Source of the DNA: an uncultured Saprospiraceae bacterium
GTDB taxonomy: Bacteria > Bacteroidota > Bacteroidia > Chitinophagales > Saprospiraceae
Length of the DNA stretch: 64,000 nucleotides
Direction of reading: 5' to 3'
Assembly: GCA_937980645.1 (NCBI GenBank)
Contig: CALJPQ010000027.1
Span: 62,001-126,000 of the forward strand
A program made the translations under genes and the position numbers. How positions within the stretch are numbered: position 1 is the first letter of the stretch; each line of letters opens with the position of its first letter. The notes under the pieces are model-generated. The model saw nothing but the letters and a program-made list of their open reading frames with translations. It made no database searches and was not told the origin of the DNA. This document shows positions 25,876 through 34,220 of the stretch, in pieces.

Positions 25876-26799
25876 TTACAGGCCGATTTCCCGATATCGA
25901 GGCATGTTGGCTGGGTCTATGCGCATCATGATTTGCTGGACGCGCTCTTTTTGCTGGCGGTCGCCGATTTTCCACATTTCGACGATTTCATCCTTTTTGG
26001 CGTTGGCAAACATCTGCACGATCATGGCATTGAAGTAGGCGGTATTCACTTTGTCCACCTCTTCTAAGGCCTGCAGGATGTTGTTTTTGGCCGTGTTCAT
26101 GTCGGAGCCGAACAGGTCGAGGCCTTTGCGGTGGTAGGTGTACATGGCGGCGCGCATGGGTCGGACGCGCGGGTTGAGGAGGTTTTCAATGATCCAATAG
26201 CGGTTGCGGTTGCCGCCACCGTCGGCGGGTCGCCAGCCGGGGCTGCTGTTGCCGGGGGTATTCTGAATATTGGTAACGACCTGCTGCGCCATGAGCAGGT
26301 GTGGATCGCCGCCGAAGAGCGAGAAGGAGTCGTAGTCTAAGCCCAAAATGATGTAGGCATAAAAGGCAAACAGCGACGGCAGGTTGGGGTTGTCGTTGAC
26401 GTCGGGCTGAAACTGAATGGGCTGGTTTTGTTCGTATTGGAAGACGATATTCCGGTCTAAGTGCGACAGCATGGGCGACTCATAAGTAGAGCCGTACACC
26501 GGACGAACGGACTGGACGGCCAGTTCGCCCTCGAAGGTGTTGTTGCCCAGTTCGCTTCGGATGGTCAGGATGAAATTGCATTTGATGCGCTCATCCGGCT
26601 CGAAGGCGTCGTTGGTCCATTTAGTGTTGTTCAAAAAGTCGCGCAGCGACACTTCGAGCTGGTCAAAGACGCGGCGGTCGGTCTGCTGCAGCTGAGGGGT
26701 GTTGATGCGCACCGTGCAGTTGAGCTCGCCCTGGGCATAGGTGGTGGACATAGCCAGAGATACTGCAAGAGCGGCAATGAGAGACAGGCGACGTATCAT
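25876..26799 (-). CDS. DUF4835 family secreted protein
   Basis: This 307-residue protein has a signal peptide (LSLIAALAVSLAMSTTYAQ) and the features of the Bacteroidota-specific DUF4835 family: ELNCTVRINTPQLQQTDRRVF, FLNNTKWTNDAF, YAYIILGLDYDSFS and WRPADGGGNRNRYWIIENLL. The family is usually found just after coaBC, as here. Its function is unknown; periplasmic or surface location is inferred from the signal peptide. It starts 34 bases after the coaBC stop, in the same transcription unit. Confidence 0.9.
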   Translation of the reverse strand: MIRRLSLIAALAVSLAMSTTYAQGELNCTVRINTPQLQQTDRRVFDQLEVSLRDFLNNTKWTNDAFEPDERIKCNFILTIRSELGNNTFEGELAVQSVRPVYGSTYESPMLSHLDRNIVFQYEQNQPIQFQPDVNDNPNLPSLFAFYAYIILGLDYDSFSLFGGDPHLLMAQQVVTNIQNTPGNSSPGWRPADGGGNRNRYWIIENLLNPRVRPMRAAMYTYHRKGLDLFGSDMNTAKNNILQALEEVDKVNTAYFNAMIVQMFANAKKDEIVEMWKIGDRQQKERVQQIMMRIDPANMPRYREIGL

Positions 26800-26833
26800 A
26801 GGTCGGATGCTTTTGTTCAGGGATACAGACGCA

Positions 26834-28030
26834 CTAAGTGCTTTTGAGGTTTACCCAGCGGATAATTTCCTGGGCAATATCCTCGCCGACGGCGCTTTTG
26901 GGCTTCAGGTCGAAGGTGGTTTTTGTGCCGTCGCGGCGCAAGATAGCGATTTTGTTGGTGTCGCTTCCGAAGCCGGCGCCTTCGTGGCGCAGGGAGTTGA
27001 GGACGATGAGGTCAAAGTTTTTGCGCTCTAACTTGGCCCAAGCGTTGGCTTCTTCGTTGTCGGTTTCTAAGGCAAAGCCCACGAGCAGTTGGTCGGTGCG
27101 TTTCTGGCGGCCCAATTGGGCGGCGATGTCCACCGTTTCCACCAACTCCAGGTGCATAGGGCCGCCTTTCTTTTTGATTTTGGAGGCGGCAGTGGTCAGT
27201 GGCCTGTAATCGGCTACGGCAGCGGCCAGCACGGTGATGCGGCTTTCGGGGAAATGCGCTGCGCATGCCTCGTACATCTGCTGGGCCGATACGACGGGCA
27301 CCACGCGCACGCTCGGGTGCTGAGGGCGCAGGTGTGTAGGGCCAAGGACGAGGGCTACCTCTGCGCCGTGTCGTGCTAAGGCTTCGGCGATGGCGATGCC
27401 CATTTTGCCTGTGGAGTGGTTGCCGATGAAGCGCACCGGGTCGAGCGCCTCGTGCGTAGGGCCAGCCGTTACCAATGCCTTTTGCCCGCGCAGGGCCTGT
27501 CCCGGCGTCAGGGTAGTGCGCAGGTACTCGACGATGTCCTCCGGCTCGGCCATGCGGCCTTCGCCCACCAGGCCGCTGGCCAACTCGCCGTAGCCCACGG
27601 GGAGGATGTGAACACCATGCGCTTGCAGCCGCTCGAGGTTGGCCCGGGTGGCCGGGTGGTGCCACATGTCCACATCCATCGCCGGCGCTACCAACACCGG
27701 GCAGCGGGCCGATAAGTAAACGGCCGTCAGGATGCTGTCGCACAGGCCATTAGCCATTTTGGCCAGCGTGTTGGCCGTAGCGGGCGCAATGACGTAAGCG
27801 TCGGCCCAAAGGCCCAACTCCACGTGGTTGTTCCAGGCTGCCTCCGTGCTCACTTCGGTCAGCACGGCATTTTTTGACAGCGTCGCCAGCGTGAGCGGCG
27901 CTATAAAGGTCGTGGCCGAAGGGGTCATCAGCACGCGCACCTCGGCGCCTGCCTTGACCAGCAAACGGACCAGATGCGCCGCCTTGTAGGCGGCAATGGA
28001 TCCGCTGACGCCGAGGATGACCTTTTTCAT
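26834..28030 (-). CDS. coaBC: Bifunctional phosphopantothenoylcysteine decarboxylase/synthetase
   Basis: This 398-residue fusion enzyme of coenzyme A synthesis has the FMN-dependent decarboxylase (CoaC) at residues about 1-180, with ILGVSGSIAAYKA, the active-site His in WNNHVELGLWAD, and PAMDVDMWHHPA. The CTP-dependent synthetase (CoaB) follows (ALVTAGPTHEALDPVRFIGN, AAAVADYRP, KIKKKGG, LVGFALET). It makes 4'-phosphopantetheine from 4'-phosphopantothenate and cysteine. The ATG at 28030 is preferred over an in-frame TTG at 28036. It lies 21 bases after the rpoZ-like stop. Confidence 0.96.
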   Translation of the reverse strand: MKKVILGVSGSIAAYKAAHLVRLLVKAGAEVRVLMTPSATTFIAPLTLATLSKNAVLTEVSTEAAWNNHVELGLWADAYVIAPATANTLAKMANGLCDSILTAVYLSARCPVLVAPAMDVDMWHHPATRANLERLQAHGVHILPVGYGELASGLVGEGRMAEPEDIVEYLRTTLTPGQALRGQKALVTAGPTHEALDPVRFIGNHSTGKMGIAIAEALARHGAEVALVLGPTHLRPQHPSVRVVPVVSAQQMYEACAAHFPESRITVLAAAVADYRPLTTAASKIKKKGGPMHLELVETVDIAAQLGRQKRTDQLLVGFALETDNEEANAWAKLERKNFDLIVLNSLRHEGAGFGSDTNKIAILRRDGTKTTFDLKPKSAVGEDIAQEIIRWVNLKST

Positions 28031-28051
28031 GCGCAAAGCGCCGGTGCGCGA

Positions 28052-28387
28052 TTACTCGTCGGCTTGGCCTGGTTCGCGCCACTGCAACTCGCCGCGCAAG
28101 AACTCGCTAGTGGCAATGATGGCCGGGTTGGGCAGGCGCTCGTAAAAGCGCGAGATTTCGATTTGCTCCTTGTTCTCCTGCACCTCTTCGATGGTGTCGG
28201 TATGCACGGCAAATTCTTCCAATTTGCGCTGGATTTCCCACTTCAGCTCGTTGTTCAGCTGGGCGGCGCGCTTGCTAATGATGGCAATGCTCTTGTAAAT
28301 GTTGCCCGTGGGCGTTACCAGTTCGCTCACGTCGCGCGGTTGCACGTTGGGGTCCAGGCCCTGGGCTTTGACTTTGATTTCTGTCAT
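28052..28387 (-). CDS. rpoZ: RNA polymerase omega subunit-like protein
   Basis: This 111-residue member of the RpoZ/Rpb6 family, in the long form seen in Bacteroidota, has NIYKSIAIISKRAAQLN as the conserved helix that binds the beta-prime subunit, followed by helical IQRKLEEFAVHTDTIEEVQ. Omega helps assemble RNA polymerase and can take part in ppGpp binding. The placement between bamD and coaBC is the conserved order in the phylum and strengthens the call. Confidence 0.88.
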   Translation of the reverse strand: MTEIKVKAQGLDPNVQPRDVSELVTPTGNIYKSIAIISKRAAQLNNELKWEIQRKLEEFAVHTDTIEEVQENKEQIEISRFYERLPNPAIIATSEFLRGELQWREPGQADE

Positions 28388-28434
28388 ATCGGAATGCTTG
28401 CGTATTTTCTTGTGTTCGGATGTAAGTCGTTGGT

Positions 28435-29244
28435 TCAGGTTTGCATTTGTTTTTTGGCGGCTCTCATTTCGCGCTCGGCCGTCTGGCGCATTTGGCGCAC
28501 TTCTTTGGCGTATTTGCCCGAAGGGTGTTTTTCCAGAAAATCGTTGCAGCGTGTGATGGTCTCCTGATAGCGCTCCGGCTTTTTTTCTAAGATGCTGTTT
28601 TGGCTGAGCAAAAGGGAGGCTTTGGCAATGAGGTAGCGCACCCGCTCGACGTCGGGGCTTTCCGGGTAGTCGCGCAAGAGGTTTTCAAACGAGACCACGG
28701 AGGAGCGGTACTGCCGCAGGTTGAAATAGAGTTCGCCTTCGGCAAAGGCTTTTTGCTCGAGTTTGCGGCGCAGGATGTCAATGTACTTGTTGCACTCTGC
28801 CACGCGCGGGCTGTTGGGGAACAGGTTGGCAAACAGCTGGAAATCTTCGATAGCCTGGCGCGTGCTACTCTGGTCTAGGCGGAACGATGGCGAGAGCAGG
28901 TAATTGGAATACGCGGCCATGAAGGTAGCTTCCTCCCGATACGACGAGGTGGTGAAGGTGTTGGAAAAATTCCGGAAATAGTACGCCGCCAGCATGTACT
29001 GCTTCAGATGATAATAGGTATAAGCGTGGTGGAAATAGGCTTTTTCGGCCTCTTTGCCTCCGCGCAGCGTGTTAAGTACGAGGTCGAACAGGCCTTGCGA
29101 GCGCTGGTATTCGCCTTTTGCGTAGTATTCGTAGGCTTTTTTCAGAATAAGGTCGGCGTCTCCGCTGCTTCGGACGCGCTCGTATTCGCTTTTGCAAGCC
29201 CCCAAAAGGCTCAGGGCCAGCAGGAGCACAAACGTTTTTCTCAT
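28435..29244 (-). CDS. bamD: Outer-membrane assembly lipoprotein BamD
   Basis: This 269-residue lipoprotein has LALSLLGAC with lipidated Cys17. Five TPR-like helical pairs follow (LILKKAYEYYAKGEYQRS, AYTYYHLKQYMLAAYYFRN, FMAAYSNYLLSPSF, YFNLRQYRSSVVSFENLL). BamD is the essential BAM-complex partner of BamA in outer-membrane protein insertion. The ATG at 29244 is preferred over an in-frame TTG at 29253, which falls inside the -7 box. That box ends 6 bases before the ATG, so the mRNA may be leaderless. It heads the bamD-rpoZ-coaBC-DUF4835 unit. Confidence 0.93.
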   Translation of the reverse strand: MRKTFVLLLALSLLGACKSEYERVRSSGDADLILKKAYEYYAKGEYQRSQGLFDLVLNTLRGGKEAEKAYFHHAYTYYHLKQYMLAAYYFRNFSNTFTTSSYREEATFMAAYSNYLLSPSFRLDQSSTRQAIEDFQLFANLFPNSPRVAECNKYIDILRRKLEQKAFAEGELYFNLRQYRSSVVSFENLLRDYPESPDVERVRYLIAKASLLLSQNSILEKKPERYQETITRCNDFLEKHPSGKYAKEVRQMRQTAEREMRAAKKQMQT

Positions 29245-29250
29245 GGCGCG

Positions 29251-29258
29251 CAAAGGTA
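29251..29258 (-). promoter_or_regulatory. -7 promoter element for the bamD unit
   Basis: TACCTTTG on the minus strand is followed by 6 bases and then the bamD ATG. A TTTG lies 13 bases upstream, a shorter spacing than usual. Transcription should start within a few bases of the start codon. Confidence 0.55.
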
Positions 29259-29511
29259 CGGTGTTTTGCTACAAATTTGCAGAGTGGGTTTGTATCGGCT
29301 GCCCTTTAACGCACAAAGGCGAAGGCCCGTGCGTATGGCGCCCAAAAAGATGCTGGGGGTTGCCGGCAAGAAAAACCGTCCGACTTTGCGAGAGGCGCAA
29401 CAGGTTCTGGCTTTGAAACACGTAGAAACAGGCCTCTGGCGTTATTTGCGCCAAAAAAATGGCCTGGTACCGGATAGTGCACCAGGTTTGCGCGACAAAA
29501 CGGTTTTATCC

Positions 29512-30543
29512 ATGAACAGAAAAGTACTCGCTGTAGTCCTTCTTGCGGTGGTTGTCCTGGGCACGATTGTGGCCTGGAAGCCGCTCAAGGCCATCTACTT
29601 TTCGGGTGTGCCCGACGAACTGCCGCGCCGATACCTTTACATCCCCACAGGGGCGACGTTTGAGCAGGTGGTGGATAGCCTGGTGCAGGGCGGCTTTCTG
29701 ACCGACCGCAGCAGCTTTCTATGGTTGGCCGAGCGGATGAAATACCGCCGTGCGCAGATGCGCCCGGGCCGCTTTGCGATACAACCCGGCTGGAGCAATC
29801 GCCGCCTCATCCAGCACCTGCGCGCTGGCGAGCAGGCGCCGGTACGGCTGGTGCTCAACGTTGAGCGCTTGCCCGAAGATGTGGCCGCCCTGGCCGGCCA
29901 GGTGCTGGAAGCCGACTCCGCGGCCTTTGCCGCCGCCTTCGCCGACACCGAACTACTGGAAGACTTGGGCTACACGCCTCAGACGCTGATAGCCCTGTTT
30001 ATTCCGAACACCTACGAACTGTTCTGGACGACCACACCCCGCGCTTTCTTAGAGCGCATGGCAAAAGAAAACAAGGCTTTTTGGGCCAAAAACAACCGAC
30101 GACAAAAGGCCGAAGCCCTGGGCCTTACGCCCGTCGAGGTCTATACGCTGGCCTCCATTGTCGAGCGCGAGACCAACGCCGACAGCGAACGCCCTGCCAT
30201 CGCCGGGGTCTATCTCAACCGCCTGCGCGTGGGCATGCCGCTACAGGCCGACCCCACTTGCGTATTCGCCACACGCGACTTTGAGGCCCGACGCGTTACG
30301 CTATACCACACGACTTTCGACTCACCATACAACACATACATTTACAAGGGCCTGCCACCCGGCCCTATCAGCATGGCGTCTATCAGCAGCATAGATGCCG
30401 TGCTTAATGCTGACAAACACGACTACCTGTTCTTTTGCGCCCGCCCTGACAACTCTGGCACTCACGTGTTTGCCGCCACTTATGCTGCGCATCTGGTCAA
30501 CGCCCGTCGCTTTCAGGAGTGGGTGTCGAAGCAGGGTCGGTAA
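29512..30543 (+). CDS. mltG: Endolytic murein transglycosylase MltG
   Basis: This 343-residue protein has one N-terminal membrane helix (VLAVVLLAVVVLGTIVAW), a LysM-like region (YLYIPTGATFEQVVDSLVQGG) and the catalytic YceG/MltG domain. The active Glu is in YTLASIVERETN, followed by AGVYLNRLRVGMPLQADPT and YNTYIYKGLPPGPIS. It cuts nascent glycan strands at the membrane surface and sets their length. The frame stays open upstream to an ATG at 29335, which would add a basic 59-residue cytoplasmic tail. I place the start at the helix but cannot exclude the longer form. Confidence 0.93.
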   Translation: MNRKVLAVVLLAVVVLGTIVAWKPLKAIYFSGVPDELPRRYLYIPTGATFEQVVDSLVQGGFLTDRSSFLWLAERMKYRRAQMRPGRFAIQPGWSNRRLIQHLRAGEQAPVRLVLNVERLPEDVAALAGQVLEADSAAFAAAFADTELLEDLGYTPQTLIALFIPNTYELFWTTTPRAFLERMAKENKAFWAKNNRRQKAEALGLTPVEVYTLASIVERETNADSERPAIAGVYLNRLRVGMPLQADPTCVFATRDFEARRVTLYHTTFDSPYNTYIYKGLPPGPISMASISSIDAVLNADKHDYLFFCARPDNSGTHVFAATYAAHLVNARRFQEWVSKQGR

Positions 30544-30796
30544 TGCGTCATACCACTGGCCGGGCCAGATACCCGAGCGAGTGTCGTCCGCTGCCATTCG
30601 CCTTCGTCGGCTACCAGACGCCCGTCGTAGCATTCCGGTACGCTTTTGGTCAGGCTGATGGAATGGCTGCAAAGAGCCAATAGCGTTAACTTCGCCCGTG
30701 CCTTTGAGCCTCTACGTGCGGCTTTTTATATTCGTTTCAAAAAATTCAATCCATCCTGCGTCGTTCTTACGGCCTGTTTCTTTATTACTCACTACC

Positions 30797-33163
30797 ATGA
30801 CCTCTATACACCTCCTGTACGCTCCGGAAAACCGCGACTTAGCCGACCGCCTGACTGCCGACTTAGGCCGGGCAGGCATTGTGTTTGAGCACCATACGCT
30901 GCAACCCAACGAGCCAGCCGGTCGGCTGAGCGCCCGCATGGAAGCCACAGGCGGGCCGGTACTGTGGCTGCTGACCGACAATTTTTTAAAAAACCCACTC
31001 TGCATGGCCGGTGCCTGGAAGATGTACCAGACGCTTTCGGCGCAAAGGCGCCTGCTGACGGTGGTGGCCGACGGCCGCGAGCCACAACCGGACGGTACCT
31101 ACCGGGCCGTGCCCACCCACTTCGATCGGGCCGGCGAGGTGGTGCGCTACATGAATTACTGGCAGGAGGTCTTCCTGAAAAGCACCGACCGCCTGCGCGA
31201 CGCGCCCCTGGAGCAACGCGAGGCCTACGACCGCGAGGTGGAAGCCTATCGGCTGATAGCCAACGACATCGGTGAGCTGTTCACCGCCCTGCGCGAAGTA
31301 GGTTATGCGCGCTGGGATGCCTTCCGGGCCGACGACTACGCGCTGTTTTTCCAACACTTTGGTCTGCTCGACCGCTACCACGCCTACCGCGGGCTGGCGG
31401 CCTTAGACGCTGAAGCACCGCCCGCAACACCCGCAGAGGCTCCCGCCGCCAGCGCACCCATCGCGCCTCCTGTATTTAGCGGGCCCATCCGGCTCCAGCC
31501 CGTGGAGGCACCCGTAGAAGTGGCCGCCGAAGCGCCTGTGACCCAACCAGAACGCCTCTCCGCCCCGCCCACACAACCGGCCGAACCCGCCCCTGAGGAA
31601 GACGATGAAACAAGCATTCGCCAGGCCATCCGCGACGCCTGGACATGGATAGAAAAGGGCTACCCGCAGCGCGGCATCGAGATGCTGCGCCAGCTGACCG
31701 AACAACACCCCGGACACGCCATTGCCCTGGCCGAATACCACCGCGCCCGCGCCCACTTCGCTCAGCCCGAACCCGTAGCGACACCACCGGTGGAAAACCT
31801 TGCACCTCCGCCGCCCGCGTCCAAACCCTCGGCACCCTCCAACGGATACGCTCCCACCGAAGCCGATGCCTACAACGCCATGGGCGACAACGCCGCCGCC
31901 AAAGGCGACCACCTGCTAGCCAAATACTGCTGGGACCGCGTGGCCGACCTCGACCCTAACTATCCGGAAGTGTTCCGCAAATTAGCCGACCTGACCAGCG
32001 CCCACCTCCTGAACGACTACCCCGAAGCTGCCACCCATTACATCGAACAGGCTCTGGCTGCCGAACCCGACAATGCCGACTTGCACTACCGCTACGCTAC
32101 GCTGCTGCGCGACCGCCTGAACCAACCCGACCGCGCCCGCCAGCTGTTCGGCGTCGTGGTGGCCCTCCGACCCGACCGCGCTGACGCCTGGCTGGCCTTA
32201 GCCGAACTGACGCACGCCGCCGGCGACCTCAGGCAGGCGCACGACCTATATCAACACGCCGGCTCGCTCGACCCACACCTGCGCACCGCCGAACGCGACG
32301 CCTTCTTCGCACTACCCGCGCCAGAAACGCCGCCGGCACCCATGCCCGAACAAGCACAGCCCACCGCCGAAGCACCCGAACAGCGCCCTACGCAGGTACT
32401 CACCGTGCTCATCACCGGCGCCACCTCGGGCATCGGCCTGGCCACCGCAGAGATATTCGCCCGCCACGGACATCGCCTCCTACTGGTCGGACGCCGCGCC
32501 GACCGCCTGGAGGCCCTGCGCGAACGCTTCGCCCAAGAGCACCCCAACGCCGCCGTACTGACACTGCCCTTTGATGTGCGCAACGCCAGCGCCGTTGCTG
32601 AATACCTCAACCACCTGCCCGAAGGCTGGGAGGAAATAGACGTGCTCATCAACAACGCCGGCTTGGCCAAAGGCCTGGCGCCTATTCACGAAGGCAGCCT
32701 GGAACACTGGGACACGATGATTGACACCAACATCAAGGGGCTGCTCTATGTAACGCGCGCTGTGGCGCCCGGCATGGTGCAGCGCCGCCGTGGGCACATC
32801 ATCAATGTCAGCTCCAGTGCCGGCAAGGAGGTGTACCCGAACGGCAATGTCTATTGCGCCACCAAATTTGCCGTGGAGGCCCTCACACGCGGCATGCGCC
32901 TAGACCTGCACGCCTACGGCATCCGCGTCAGCCAGGTCAGCCCAGGCCATACGGAAGACACCGAGTTTGCCCTGACGCGCTTCGACGGCGACGCCGAACG
33001 CGCCCGCATCTATGAGGACTTTCAGCCGCTCAAGGCCGCCGATGTGGCCGAAGCCATCTATTTCATCGCCACACGACCGTCGCACGTGAACGTGCAAGAC
33101 ATCTGGATGTACAGTACTCAACAGGCGTCGGCCACGCTGATTGACCGCTCCGGGCGGCCCTGA
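30797..33163 (+). CDS. TIR-like / TPR / short-chain dehydrogenase fusion protein
   Basis: This is a 788-residue three-part protein. Residues 1-190 resemble a TIR domain (IHLLYAPENRDLADRLTADL, VLWLLTDNFLKNPLCMAGAW). The helix that carries the NADase Glu in active TIRs has Gly at that place (C69-M-A-G72). A proline/alanine-rich linker (about 205-265) and TPR-like helices (about 274-318 and 352-505) follow. Residues about 535-788 are a complete SDR: TGATSGIG at 540-547, NNAG, the catalytic SSS, Y686 and K690 in YCATK, and MYSTQQASATLIDR at the end as in YdfG-type enzymes. The ATG at 30797 opens the TIR strand; the frame extends to 30698 without homology. The role is unknown. Confidence 0.82.
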   Translation: MTSIHLLYAPENRDLADRLTADLGRAGIVFEHHTLQPNEPAGRLSARMEATGGPVLWLLTDNFLKNPLCMAGAWKMYQTLSAQRRLLTVVADGREPQPDGTYRAVPTHFDRAGEVVRYMNYWQEVFLKSTDRLRDAPLEQREAYDREVEAYRLIANDIGELFTALREVGYARWDAFRADDYALFFQHFGLLDRYHAYRGLAALDAEAPPATPAEAPAASAPIAPPVFSGPIRLQPVEAPVEVAAEAPVTQPERLSAPPTQPAEPAPEEDDETSIRQAIRDAWTWIEKGYPQRGIEMLRQLTEQHPGHAIALAEYHRARAHFAQPEPVATPPVENLAPPPPASKPSAPSNGYAPTEADAYNAMGDNAAAKGDHLLAKYCWDRVADLDPNYPEVFRKLADLTSAHLLNDYPEAATHYIEQALAAEPDNADLHYRYATLLRDRLNQPDRARQLFGVVVALRPDRADAWLALAELTHAAGDLRQAHDLYQHAGSLDPHLRTAERDAFFALPAPETPPAPMPEQAQPTAEAPEQRPTQVLTVLITGATSGIGLATAEIFARHGHRLLLVGRRADRLEALRERFAQEHPNAAVLTLPFDVRNASAVAEYLNHLPEGWEEIDVLINNAGLAKGLAPIHEGSLEHWDTMIDTNIKGLLYVTRAVAPGMVQRRRGHIINVSSSAGKEVYPNGNVYCATKFAVEALTRGMRLDLHAYGIRVSQVSPGHTEDTEFALTRFDGDAERARIYEDFQPLKAADVAEAIYFIATRPSHVNVQDIWMYSTQQASATLIDRSGRP

Positions 33164-33295
33164 CTACTCGAGCATTACGCTCACATCGCATCTGCTTGCC
33201 AGAAGACGACCGGACACGCCGCACGGATGCAAGGCCTCATGAAATAACCCCCACCTGCGCAGCCCACTGCTGTCCTGACGATTTTCTCTGGCCTG

Positions 33296-33326
33296 TTGGC
33301 CCAACGAACGCTGCGTTCTACTTTCG
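33296..33326 (+). promoter_or_regulatory. Promoter of the 33331 hydrolase gene
   Basis: TTG at 33296-33298, 20 bases, then TACTTTCG at 33319-33326 (one mismatch to TAnnTTTG). The ATG follows after 4 bases, so the transcript should be leaderless. Confidence 0.55.
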
Positions 33327-33330
33327 CCGC

Positions 33331-34158
33331 ATGGAACGCGACGTACTGCTGTGGGCCCTGACGCTGGCTGCCATGATTTATGGCGGGCTGTGTGCGCTTT
33401 TCTACTTCGGACAGGACTTCTTCTTCTTTCGTCCTGAGCGGCTGCCGAGGTGGTTTGCTTACGAGTACCCGTTCCCGTTTCAAGAAATCAACTTCGACAT
33501 GGAAGACGGCGGCGTGGTGAACGCGCTGCATTTCCAGATACCCAACAGCAAGGGGGTGGTGTTTTACATCAAAGGCAATTCGCGCAGCATCAAAGGCTGG
33601 GGTAAGTTTGCCCGTGATTTCGTGGGAAAGGGTTACGATTTTTTCATCATGGACTTTCGAGGCTTTGGCAAAAGCCGGGGCCGCCGCACGGAAAGCATTC
33701 TGTACAGCGATCTGCAGCAGGTGTACAAATGGCTGGCTGTGCGCTACGGCGAGGAGTGCATGGTGTTGTATGGCCGCTCATTAGGCAGTGGGCTGGCGGC
33801 TCGGATAGCCTCGTGGAATAACCCCAGGCTGCTCATTCTGGACTGCCCTTACTATTCTTTTTTATACCATATTCGCCGCTACGGCTTCTGGCTTCCGCTG
33901 CACTGGCTATTGCGCTACCACATCCGAACCGATTTGTTTATCCGGAAAGTGCAGTGTCCCATTTATATCCTGCACGGGCGGCGAGACCGTCTTATACCGT
34001 ATCGGCAGAGCGAGATGCTTCGGGCCTTAGTGCCCGATAACATTCAACTCATCCCGATAGAGAACGCCGGGCACAATAATCTGCCGGAGTTTCCTGAATA
34101 TCACGATCACCTCTACGACATTTTGCACACGCAGCCAGCGACCCGTCGGGTGGCATGA
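33331..34158 (+). CDS. Membrane-anchored alpha/beta hydrolase (ABHD type)
   Basis: This 275-residue protein has an N-terminal membrane helix (LLWALTLAAMIYGGLCALFYF). The hydrolase core follows: GVVFYIKGNSRSIKGWG, FFIMDFRGFGKSRG, nucleophile Ser150 in LYGRSLGSGLA, acid in ILHGRRDRLIP and His in ENAGHNNL. It resembles the YfhR/ABHD13 group of envelope-anchored serine hydrolases, whose substrates are unknown. The start at 33331 fits both the helix and the promoter just before it; an upstream in-frame start at 33196 is unlikely. It lies 62 bases before the SLC13 permease gene. Confidence 0.87.
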   Translation: MERDVLLWALTLAAMIYGGLCALFYFGQDFFFFRPERLPRWFAYEYPFPFQEINFDMEDGGVVNALHFQIPNSKGVVFYIKGNSRSIKGWGKFARDFVGKGYDFFIMDFRGFGKSRGRRTESILYSDLQQVYKWLAVRYGEECMVLYGRSLGSGLAARIASWNNPRLLILDCPYYSFLYHIRRYGFWLPLHWLLRYHIRTDLFIRKVQCPIYILHGRRDRLIPYRQSEMLRALVPDNIQLIPIENAGHNNLPEFPEYHDHLYDILHTQPATRRVA

Positions 34159-34220
34159 GCGGCTGGGCATCATAGGCTGGGCGGACGCCCCTACGTACCG
34201 AATACATCAGTAATCATACC

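Noticed and set aside
25597..25931. Two overlapping plus-strand open frames in the apaG/DUF4835 gap
   Set aside because: Their compositions look random, they overlap each other and the neighbouring genes, and no promoter box precedes them.
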